Below, one piece after another: positions 9,198 to 16,865 of a stretch of DNA of 64,000 nt (position 1 is the stretch's first letter; the number at the start of each line of letters is the position of its first letter). The notes beneath the pieces were generated by a model. The model ran no database searches. It was given only the letters and a program-made list of their open reading frames with translations, and had not been told where the DNA came from. This DNA comes from an uncultured Pseudoteredinibacter sp. Lineage in GTDB: Bacteria > Pseudomonadota > Gammaproteobacteria > Pseudomonadales > Cellvibrionaceae. The translations under genes were made by a program, and so were the position numbers. Where the stretch lies: contig NZ_CANMSS010000006.1 in the NCBI RefSeq assembly GCF_947500695.1, positions 235,041 to 299,040 of the forward strand, written 5' to 3'.

Positions 9198-11942
9198 ATG
9201 AACAGACTATTATTCGCCCTCGCCTTCGCTCTTGGTTCTGCCGCCGTCATTTGGATGGCGCTGATATTTGCCGGCAGTGACGCACTGGCTTTTACCGTCA
9301 CGGCTGTTATTGGCGGTGTTTTTGTATTGGGCGCCATTGAGTTATTAGGCTTTCGTAAGGCCACCGCCTCCTTAGCTGATGCGTTGAATGAGCTAGATGA
9401 TAAAAAAGAGGCCCCAGAATCATTAGATCCATGGATTAGCAAATTAGCCCCGGTGTTAAGAAATGCCACCCAAGCCCGTATTGAAGGTGAGCGTGTCGCA
9501 CTACCCGCACCCGTTTTAACACCGTATTTGGTTGGCCTACTCGTCATGTTAGGTTTATTGGGTACCTTTATTGGTATGGTAGAAACCTTGCAAGGCGCGG
9601 TCACAGCTTTAGAGAGCAATAGCGAATTGCAGGCCATCCGAGCCGGCCTTGCTGCACCTATTCAAGGTTTGGGTTTGGCCTTTGGCACCTCAGTGGCCGG
9701 TGTTGCTGCTTCAGCCATGTTGGGTTTGATGTCGACTCTTAGCCGACGTGCTCGAATCTTCGAGACTCAACGCCTCGATCAAAAAATCAATAGCAGCCTG
9801 AGAACTTTTTCCCTGAATCATAGCCGCCAACAAACTTATCGCGCTTTACAACTCCAGGCCGATACTCTGCCAGCGGTAGCTGAGCGCTTAGACAGCCTAG
9901 CACACACCTTGGAAAATATGGGTGAGAAGCTGGGCCAAAACCTGGCCAACAATCAAAATGAACTCAATCAATCATTAACTTCCCTGTTTGGCAATCTGGC
10001 AACAACCGTTGAGAAAACCTTGAGTGACAGTGTTGCAGAAACCAGCCGCTTAAGTGTTGAGAATAGCCGCCTAGTTGGCGAGAGCATTAAACCTGTACTG
10101 CAAGAAACCCTTGGCGATATTCAAACCGAGTTACAGCGCTGTAATGACAAGAGCTTGCAACAACTTACGGATAATGCCGAGTCAACTCAGCAACAATTGC
10201 TAGAACAGACCCAGCAATGTCTACAAGAACTAAACGGTAAAACTGAAACCGTACAAAAACAAATCACAGAGCTGAGCACTGCAACGCTTGAGCAACTTAA
10301 GAATACAGCCCAAGATAACCAGCAAGCACTTATTGGCAACGCCCAAGAGACATTGCAAAAAATCGACAGCAACAGCGACGCTACCTATAAGTTACTGCAA
10401 GAAAGCACTGAGAAAACCTTATCGCAGTTGCGTGACAGTAGCTTGGCAACCGAGCAGAAACTAGAAGAAAGCAGCGGCGCCACCCATAAGCTGCTACAAG
10501 AAGCTACTGAGCAAACGCTATCACAACTGCGCGAAAGCAGCCTAGCAACCGGACAAAAACTCGAAGAAAGCGGCAGCGCTACTCAGCAACGCATCACTGA
10601 GCTAGCAGGCTCCCAATTGCAAGCATTAAGCGCGCACTTTAGTAATAGCGCCCAAGATGTTGCGCAAGCTTGGCAACAAGGCCTTGAGGCCCATCAAGAA
10701 GCGAATCAGAGCTTACTGGCCCAGGGGAAAGATAATTTGAACGCTTACAGCGCAGAGTTTGAACGACTTTCTAAAGACCTGATGGCACAGGTTGAATCTA
10801 ACAGTAATAGCTGGCTACAGCAGCAACAAGAAGCCGAACAGCTACGTGTTAATAGTTGGCAGACTGCCTTAGAAAATAACCAGCAACAATCTGCCAAAGA
10901 GCTGCAACAGAACGCTGTAGAATTTAATCAGCAGCTGCAGGAGCAAAGCCAGCATCAACAGCAAGCATTTGAGCAGTTATTAACGCGCTTTGAAAATGTC
11001 TCCAATGAACTAAATATTCAATGGCGAGAAAATGGCGAACAGCACAAGACTCAGCAACAAGAGCTCGCCCAGACCTTGCAGCAGAGTGCTCAAGATATGA
11101 ATAGCCATTGGCTGCAAAATGCTAAGCAGATGCTAGAACAGATTAACGGCTTGATGACTTCTTCTGAGCAGTTATTACAGCAGCGTATGGACAGTGAAAC
11201 CGAATGGTTAACGGCCCAGCAGCAACGCATGAGCGAAGTCAGTAATGTACTAGGCGAACAACTAGAGCAATTGCGCCTGCAAGAGCAAAGCCGTGGTGAA
11301 GCCGCCGTGGCTCAGCTAGGCGAGCTTGAAGCTACTGTGGCCAATCACCTAGCTGGCCTTGGGCAGTCCCTTGAAGCGCCAATGACGCGCTTGATTGAAA
11401 CCGCGTCGCAAGCGCCACGAGCAGCGGCAGAAGTGATAGAGCACCTGCGAGCGGAGATCTCTAAGAACATCGAGCGCGATAACGGCCTCTTAAGCGAGCG
11501 TCGCGATGTCTTGGTAGAACTGAACAGCTTATCGGAATCCATCCAACAAACGGCGGCAGGCCAACAGCAAGCCATCGAGAGCTTGGTTAGCGAGTCTACC
11601 GATAAACTGGACACCATAGGCGAGCAGTTTACCCAGCAAGTCGCCGATGAATCAGAAAAGCTCAACGATATGGTGGCTCTATTCGCTGGCAGTAGCGCCG
11701 AATTAGCAAGCCTTGGCGAAGCCTTTAGTCTCGCAGTTGAAATGTTCCGCGATTCGAATACGTCGATGACCGAGAACCTAGCCCGCATCGAAAGCTCGCT
11801 TAGCGAAGCCGGCAACCGCAGCGATGAGCAACTAGGCTATTACGTCGCCCAGGCACGTGAAATCATCGATCAAAGTATTGTTTCCCAGCAGCAAATGCTA
11901 GACGGTTTGCGTCAGCTGCGTGAAGAAAAAGCCGTTAACTAA
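9198..11942 (+). CDS. MotA/TolQ/ExbB-like channel subunit with ~720-residue coiled-coil tail (DUF802-like)
   Basis: 914 residues. Four hydrophobic segments: about 4-23, 30-50, 110-135 (GLLVMLGLLGTFIGMVETL) and 155-180 (GLGLAFGTSVAGVAASAML). The LGLLGTFIGM block is the MotA/TolQ/ExbB family signature, also seen in ZorA of Zorya. From about 190 to 914 the protein is Gln/Glu/Ser/Leu-rich helix with few Pro or Gly, a very long coiled coil that would project into the cytoplasm. A 33-residue unit is duplicated at about 395-460. It probably forms a pentameric ion channel around a dimer of the next protein. The OmpA/MotB-like gene follows after nine bases. No biochemical role is known to me for DUF802 proteins. 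Confidence 0.8.
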   Translation: MNRLLFALAFALGSAAVIWMALIFAGSDALAFTVTAVIGGVFVLGAIELLGFRKATASLADALNELDDKKEAPESLDPWISKLAPVLRNATQARIEGERVALPAPVLTPYLVGLLVMLGLLGTFIGMVETLQGAVTALESNSELQAIRAGLAAPIQGLGLAFGTSVAGVAASAMLGLMSTLSRRARIFETQRLDQKINSSLRTFSLNHSRQQTYRALQLQADTLPAVAERLDSLAHTLENMGEKLGQNLANNQNELNQSLTSLFGNLATTVEKTLSDSVAETSRLSVENSRLVGESIKPVLQETLGDIQTELQRCNDKSLQQLTDNAESTQQQLLEQTQQCLQELNGKTETVQKQITELSTATLEQLKNTAQDNQQALIGNAQETLQKIDSNSDATYKLLQESTEKTLSQLRDSSLATEQKLEESSGATHKLLQEATEQTLSQLRESSLATGQKLEESGSATQQRITELAGSQLQALSAHFSNSAQDVAQAWQQGLEAHQEANQSLLAQGKDNLNAYSAEFERLSKDLMAQVESNSNSWLQQQQEAEQLRVNSWQTALENNQQQSAKELQQNAVEFNQQLQEQSQHQQQAFEQLLTRFENVSNELNIQWRENGEQHKTQQQELAQTLQQSAQDMNSHWLQNAKQMLEQINGLMTSSEQLLQQRMDSETEWLTAQQQRMSEVSNVLGEQLEQLRLQEQSRGEAAVAQLGELEATVANHLAGLGQSLEAPMTRLIETASQAPRAAAEVIEHLRAEISKNIERDNGLLSERRDVLVELNSLSESIQQTAAGQQQAIESLVSESTDKLDTIGEQFTQQVADESEKLNDMVALFAGSSAELASLGEAFSLAVEMFRDSNTSMTENLARIESSLSEAGNRSDEQLGYYVAQAREIIDQSIVSQQQMLDGLRQLREEKAVN
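10379..10577 (+). repeat. two-copy 99-bp coding repeat in the coiled-coil tail
   Basis: The units encode ATYKLLQESTEKTLSQLR and ATHKLLQEATEQTLSQLR, each continuing with SSLAT and KLEES, 33 residues apart. A 33-residue step is consistent with heptad-plus-stutter coiled-coil repeats and suggests tail length can change by unit duplication. Confidence 0.75.
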
Positions 11943-11951
11943 GGTTACGAC

Positions 11952-12632
11952 ATGGAAGAACTGGAAGACGCCAATAGCGAATCCTCACCGGTCTGGGCCA
12001 TTTTCGGCGATCTAATGTCAGGCTTGGTAGGTGTATTTGTTTTAATTCTAGTATGGGTGCTTGGCTTTCAATTAGAGCTGGCCAAAACCCTAGAAGAAGA
12101 GGTTAAAAAACGCGAAGCTGAAGAGCAGCGCCGTCTTGCACTAGAGCAAGCTTTGGCAGATCCACTGTCTAGTGGCCGAGTAACGTTGCGCGATGGCCGC
12201 ATTGGTATTCGTGGTAGCTTCTTATTTGCTAGCAACTCAGATCAACTGCAACCTGAAGGCGAAGCCTTATTGCAAACCTTGGTAGAGCCGCTGCATGTAT
12301 ACCTGACTGATCGCGATCAATTATTGATGATCAGCGGCTTTACCGATAACCGCCCTATCCAAAGTGGCAATCTACACTATAAGGATAATTGGGAGCTTTC
12401 TGCCCAACGTGCATTAACGGTTACTCGCGCCTTGATCGACTCGGGCATGCCACAGGATCGCGTTTTTGCGGCTGCCTTTGGTGCTCAGCAGCCCGTGGTT
12501 GAAAATAGCGATGATGAAAGCCGCGCGAAAAACCGTCGCGTAGAAATGGCACCAGTACCTAGAAACAAATCACAAACTGGCGCCAGTCAAGCCAATGCAA
12601 TGGCAATAGACAATCCAGGCAGTCGTTCATGA
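11952..12632 (+). CDS. MotB/ZorB-like OmpA-family stator subunit
   Basis: 226 residues. Short cytoplasmic N-terminus, one membrane helix (about 15-42) beginning FGDLMSGLVGVF. Asp20 in this GDLMSGL block aligns with the ion-binding Asp of MotB (DFMTAM). Residues 42-65 are a charged helix, and 70-200 an OmpA-like peptidoglycan-binding domain with GFTDNRPI, NWELSAQRA and KNRRVEM, the conserved contact motifs. With the 914-residue protein it would form an ion-driven stator anchored to the cell wall. The stop overlaps the next start by four bases (ATGA), showing translational coupling. It is shorter than E. coli MotB and no flagellar gene is nearby, so a flagellar role is unlikely. Confidence 0.88.
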   Translation: MEELEDANSESSPVWAIFGDLMSGLVGVFVLILVWVLGFQLELAKTLEEEVKKREAEEQRRLALEQALADPLSSGRVTLRDGRIGIRGSFLFASNSDQLQPEGEALLQTLVEPLHVYLTDRDQLLMISGFTDNRPIQSGNLHYKDNWELSAQRALTVTRALIDSGMPQDRVFAAAFGAQQPVVENSDDESRAKNRRVEMAPVPRNKSQTGASQANAMAIDNPGSRS

Positions 12633-13306
12633 GCAATGTCGCCGAAGCACTAGCGCAACTGCACAGTCGCGGTGGCCATCATTTCGATCCGATTCGCTAT
12701 GCCTATATCGACGCCCTGATTCAGCGTGCCATTTTACTCCCCGACGAAGCCTCTAACTTAGTGCTCGCTAAGGCCAATAAAGCCTTGCAGCGCTATCAGC
12801 GGGACTTCGAGGCCGCAGAGGCCAAACAACAAAAGATCAAACAAGAGATCGCAACAGAAAATCAGCCCGCCATCAGCAAACTCTCGGCGCTCACCCAAGA
12901 GCTCCTGAATCGAGATATTGAGATGGGCGAGCAAAGCCAGGAAGAATCACTCACAGATTTCTTGCAGCAACAAGAAAAGGCCGTGCTTAACAATGTAGGC
13001 AAAAGCCCTAGACGTAAATCCGGTAGCCGTAAAGAGTTAAAGTCCTTAGCGTCCTTTCGCAGCTCTTGGGAGAAAATGCGCGGTAGCCGTGTCGCCATGG
13101 CAGTTGGCAATGAAGCCCCAGAAAACCCAGGCCCGCTTAACCAGCATATGCTGGTAATCACTACCCTAACCAAGATGCAGGAACTATCACCGGCTTATTT
13201 TAATCGCTTCGTGTCTTATATGGGCTCACTAATGTGGTTAGAAGAAGCGGCTCAGGAAGCTAAATCCAAAAGTAAATCAAAGGGCTCTAAGAAAGCAAAA
13301 TCTTAA
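12629..13306 (+). CDS. DUF2894-like protein, last gene of the motor operon
   Basis: 225 residues, soluble and strongly helical, with a lysine-rich end (KSKSKSKGSKKAKS). By position after an OmpA-family gene and by pattern (the ...RYAYIDALIQRA start and a C-terminal PLNQHMLVITTLTKMQELSPAYFNRFVSYMG-type block, here abbreviated) I assign it to DUF2894 from memory. The central region 60-150 is charged and low in complexity; the conserved part is about 165-205 (L-x-x-Y-x-x-R-F-V-x-Y). ATG at 12629 overlaps the previous stop. Function unknown; likely a cytoplasmic partner of the stator pair. The basic tail might contact nucleic acid or membrane, which is speculation. Confidence 0.7.
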   Translation: MSNVAEALAQLHSRGGHHFDPIRYAYIDALIQRAILLPDEASNLVLAKANKALQRYQRDFEAAEAKQQKIKQEIATENQPAISKLSALTQELLNRDIEMGEQSQEESLTDFLQQQEKAVLNNVGKSPRRKSGSRKELKSLASFRSSWEKMRGSRVAMAVGNEAPENPGPLNQHMLVITTLTKMQELSPAYFNRFVSYMGSLMWLEEAAQEAKSKSKSKGSKKAKS

Positions 13307-13433
13307 GGGCCAGTCCGAATCTGGCACAAGGCTGCTGAGTTTTGACATCCAAAGGGCGTCTTAGGTAAGGTAAGCACCATCTTTTAGCTCTGTTCAGGCT
13401 TCACGCCAAGCCTTGTATATAGGTTTCCACTTT

Positions 13434-14588
13434 ATGCCAGCCACGCAGCACGATTTAGTTAACTGCCACGAATGTGACTGGCCAAGCGCTCTACCTGAGC
13501 TTGCACACAATCAAAATGCCCATTGCCCACGCTGCGGCTATAAACTAGCCGCACAAAAGCATAATCATGAACAGGCGATAGTGGCGCTATCTTTAACTGC
13601 GTTGATTTTCCTTGGTTTTTCTCTGCCCTTTGAGTTTCTATCGTTTTCTAGCCAGGGCTTATCTCAATCAATGAACTTACCCGGCAGTATTCAGATATTA
13701 GCCAGTAGAGAATATTTATCATTGGCGACTTTACTGCTTTTAGTCATTTTTATCTTACCGGCAACAATCCTATTAAGTTTATTCTACCTTTATTGCTGCC
13801 ACCTTTGTAAATTCAGTCCCTGGGGCGCCAACCGCATTGCCAAGCTGATTTACCTGTTTTTACCCTGGAGCATGGTAGAGATCTTCCTAGTAGGTGTAAC
13901 CGTTAGCTTGATCAAAATCGTATCTTTAGCCGATGTTGGATTAGGCCCCTCTTTTTACAGTTATATTGGTTTTACTGTTGCCACTGTCGCGACATTACTC
14001 TATGTCGACAAACAGCAATTAAAAACACTTTTTGAAGTTGAGTTTGCACACCGCCCCGTTCAGCAAGAGCTTAGTATTCAGCGAACTTGGGCCTTGTTAC
14101 TGACATCCCTGATTCTCTATATACCAGCAAATGTTTTACCCATTATGTATACCCGCACCCTAGGGCAAGACGAGCCCAGTACCATTATGGGGGGCGTCAT
14201 TTTGTTATGGGAACTGGGTTCTTACCCCATTGCGGCCATCATTTTTATTGCCAGTGTCGTTGTGCCAATAGCAAAGCTGATTATTCTCTGCTGGCTAAAC
14301 TACAGCGTGCAAAAAGGCCTAAGTAGAAACCGCCAAAAGCGAATCTACTGGTATCGTGTAACAGAGTTTATCGGTCGCTGGTCTATGGTGGACGTATTTG
14401 TGGTTGCGATATTGGTAAGCCTGATTCAGCTGGGTAATATAATGAGCATCTACCCGGGGCCAGCCGCTATGGCTTTTTGTGGTGTGGTCATAGCAACCAT
14501 GCTGGCGGCGATGAGTTTTGATACACGATTAATTTGGGCCAATCGCCACTGGTCTACTATAACATCTGGAGCAGGTAAGCCTGTATGA
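13434..14588 (+). CDS. pqiA: PqiA, membrane component of lipid-transport system
   Basis: 384 residues from ATG at 13434; the longer frame from TTG at 13413 adds seven residues without support. The N-terminus has two zinc-ribbon pairs (CHECDW and CPRCGYKL), followed by about eight membrane helices in two PqiA domains. The second half has the typical IPANVLPIMYT block. PqiA sits in the inner membrane and partners with the MCE protein PqiB to bridge the envelope. pqiB starts inside the pqiA stop (ATGA), so the pair is coupled. A second zinc ribbon found between the two domains in some PqiA proteins is absent here. Confidence 0.9.
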   Translation: MPATQHDLVNCHECDWPSALPELAHNQNAHCPRCGYKLAAQKHNHEQAIVALSLTALIFLGFSLPFEFLSFSSQGLSQSMNLPGSIQILASREYLSLATLLLLVIFILPATILLSLFYLYCCHLCKFSPWGANRIAKLIYLFLPWSMVEIFLVGVTVSLIKIVSLADVGLGPSFYSYIGFTVATVATLLYVDKQQLKTLFEVEFAHRPVQQELSIQRTWALLLTSLILYIPANVLPIMYTRTLGQDEPSTIMGGVILLWELGSYPIAAIIFIASVVVPIAKLIILCWLNYSVQKGLSRNRQKRIYWYRVTEFIGRWSMVDVFVVAILVSLIQLGNIMSIYPGPAAMAFCGVVIATMLAAMSFDTRLIWANRHWSTITSGAGKPV

Positions 14589-16213
14589 GCGAAGACAATC
14601 AATACTCTGATATAGCCGATATACAAGACTCTAGAAAGCTATCCGCTGTCTGGCTGGTTCCCTTTGTCGCACTCATTATTGGCTTGTGGTTTATTTATTA
14701 TCAATGGAGCAACCAAGGCCCAATGATCAGCATCGCCTTTGAACATGCCGAAGGTCTTGAAGCAGGTAAAACTAAAATCAAAGCCAGGGAAGTTGATATT
14801 GGTCTAGTTAAAAGCATTAAATTGAAACCCGATTTAAGCGGTGTGGTGATCACAGCGCAAATGTCCAAAGAAGCTGAGGACATGTTGACCGAAAACACCG
14901 AGTTTTGGATAGTTACGCCTAGAGTGTCACTTAACGGTATTTCTGGCATGAGTACCCTGCTGTCTGGCCCTTACATTAATATGGAGCCTAGCTTAGAGGG
15001 CAAAGCCGAAACAGATTTTGACGCCCGCAATGAGCCACCAGTCACCCCGATTGGCACACCTGGGTTACATATCACCCTAAATAGCAATGATGAGTTTGCC
15101 TATGAGAAGGGTGATGCCGTTGTCTATAAAGGCTTGAAGGTGGGCGAGTTCGAAGACATCTACTTTAACCTCGAAGAACGTATCGTCTATTACAATGTTT
15201 TTATTAAAGCCCCTTACCACCAACTCATAACCAAAAACACTCGCTTTTGGAATGTCAGTGGAGTTAAGTTTAAACTGGGAGCAAATGGCCTAGAAGTTCA
15301 AACCGGCAGCGTGGAAACACTTTTAACCAATGGGGTCACTTTTGATGTGCCCAAGGGCATGCCCCTAGGTCAACAAATTACCGAAAGAGACTATTTCGAT
15401 ATTTATCCCGATTATCAAAGTGCCAGCGATCAGCGTTATAAACACGGAGTAAAGTTCGCCCTAATGATCGATGACACCGTGCGTGGTTTGAAAGTAGGAG
15501 CACCTGTCGAATACCGCGGATTAGTCGTCGGCAAAGTGCTTGAAATCAACCCCGAAATCTACGCCAAGCAACTGGTCATGGATAACAATTACTCCATACC
15601 AGTAATTATCGAAATCCAACCAGGGCGAGTTCAGCAGGATGACAGCCCAGAAGGTGTAGCAATCTTGGAAAAGCAAACACTAGCCGAAATTAAACGAGGC
15701 ATGCGGGCGACACTGGAAACCGGGAACCTAATTACCGGTGCGCTTTATGTCGATATTGATATCTACCCAGAAATGGATGCCCCGGATTCAATTAGCAGCT
15801 TTAACGGCTTTACCGTGATACCGACAGTGCCAGAAGAAATCGGTCAAATAGCTGAAAAGATGAACCAGGTACTTAATAAAATTAATCAATTACCTCTAGA
15901 AGAGTTCGCCAAGAATGCGAATGAGCTACTAACTGATTTGTCGAGAACGGCTAAGGCTTTACAACATACCAGCCAACAGGCAGACAAACATATAATTGCT
16001 GAGATGGGTAATACGCTGACAGAGCTGAATGTACTCTTGAAGGATTATCAGCACGGCTCAAATACCAACAGTGAAATAATCCGCACTATGAAAAGTGTAC
16101 AACAGGCTCTAGACGAGTTTCAGCCTCTATTAAAACAGCTTAACCGCGCACCAAATAGTTTAGTTTTTCCGAGTGCAGCGCGTGAAGAAATTGAGCCTAC
16201 GAGAGAAAAGTAA
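14585..16213 (+). CDS. pqiB: PqiB, MCE-domain periplasm-spanning protein
   Basis: 542 residues. One membrane helix at about 18-40 (VWLVPFVALIIGLWFIYYQW) then three MCE domains (about 44-135, 160-225 and 285-390; each has the hydrophobic V-K/Y-x-G-L-x-V-G pattern, e.g. YKGLKVGEFEDI and YRGLVVGKVLEI). Residues 410-530 are helical, forming the needle-like channel seen for E. coli PqiB. It carries lipids between inner and outer membrane. Length agrees with E. coli PqiB (about 546). Confidence 0.93.
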   Translation: MSEDNQYSDIADIQDSRKLSAVWLVPFVALIIGLWFIYYQWSNQGPMISIAFEHAEGLEAGKTKIKAREVDIGLVKSIKLKPDLSGVVITAQMSKEAEDMLTENTEFWIVTPRVSLNGISGMSTLLSGPYINMEPSLEGKAETDFDARNEPPVTPIGTPGLHITLNSNDEFAYEKGDAVVYKGLKVGEFEDIYFNLEERIVYYNVFIKAPYHQLITKNTRFWNVSGVKFKLGANGLEVQTGSVETLLTNGVTFDVPKGMPLGQQITERDYFDIYPDYQSASDQRYKHGVKFALMIDDTVRGLKVGAPVEYRGLVVGKVLEINPEIYAKQLVMDNNYSIPVIIEIQPGRVQQDDSPEGVAILEKQTLAEIKRGMRATLETGNLITGALYVDIDIYPEMDAPDSISSFNGFTVIPTVPEEIGQIAEKMNQVLNKINQLPLEEFAKNANELLTDLSRTAKALQHTSQQADKHIIAEMGNTLTELNVLLKDYQHGSNTNSEIIRTMKSVQQALDEFQPLLKQLNRAPNSLVFPSAAREEIEPTREK

Positions 16214-16222
16214 GGTAACTAT

Positions 16223-16807
16223 ATGCGTTCTAAAATAATCACAATATCTCTTATATGTACGGCTGCGCTGTTATCTGCCTGTGCATCGCAGCCAGAAGAG
16301 GTCAGCTATTACCTACTGCACAACCCAACTAGTAGCGAGGTTCATCAAAGTAGAGATTCGGTAGAACAAACTATTGTTTTGCAACAACTGGAGTTAGCTG
16401 ACTACCTAAACAGCCAACATATTGTAATGCAACTCAGCTCCAGCCAGCTGCAGTTTTCCAATAAACACCGCTGGGCTGAGAGCCTGCAAGTAGGGGTTAA
16501 GAAGGCCCTGCTGCATGAACTTAATAAGACGTCTGTCTCTACTCAATATGTAGACAGCAGACAATTGGGAAGAGCCAAAGCTAAAGCCTTGCAGGTAAAT
16601 ATCGATCACCTTCTAATCACAGATAATTCCAAGATATTAGTATCTGGAAGCTATTGGCTTCAAAACGACAAGGCGCAAGCTGCCATACACAACTTTGAGA
16701 TAAGCAATGCCCTTAGCCACGATGGCTATGAGCACGCAATAGCACAATTACGACTTGCACTTGTGGAGCTCGCTAGAAAGATAGATCAGTCAGTTAACAA
16801 GAACTAA
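16223..16807 (+). CDS. pqiC: PqiC, outer-membrane lipoprotein of the Pqi system
   Basis: 194 residues. Residues 1-19 are a lipoprotein signal, with lipobox LLSAC and Cys20 as lipid anchor. The rest matches the ABC-transport auxiliary lipoprotein/PqiC pattern (YYLLHNP start, LQLADYL-type block, RWAESLQ). It caps PqiB at the outer membrane. It starts nine bases after pqiB and ends the operon; the next gene is convergent. Confidence 0.88.
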   Translation: MRSKIITISLICTAALLSACASQPEEVSYYLLHNPTSSEVHQSRDSVEQTIVLQQLELADYLNSQHIVMQLSSSQLQFSNKHRWAESLQVGVKKALLHELNKTSVSTQYVDSRQLGRAKAKALQVNIDHLLITDNSKILVSGSYWLQNDKAQAAIHNFEISNALSHDGYEHAIAQLRLALVELARKIDQSVNKN

Positions 16808-16865
16808 AATATAGATGGGCTCAACACCATAAGAAAAATAAACGGATAGAATTAGGCAAAAACAT

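Noticed and set aside
8258..13306. Complete Zorya defence system
   Set aside because: Only ZorA- and ZorB-like subunits are present; no helicase (ZorD), ZorC or HNH effector (ZorE) is visible, and the neighbours are housekeeping envelope genes.
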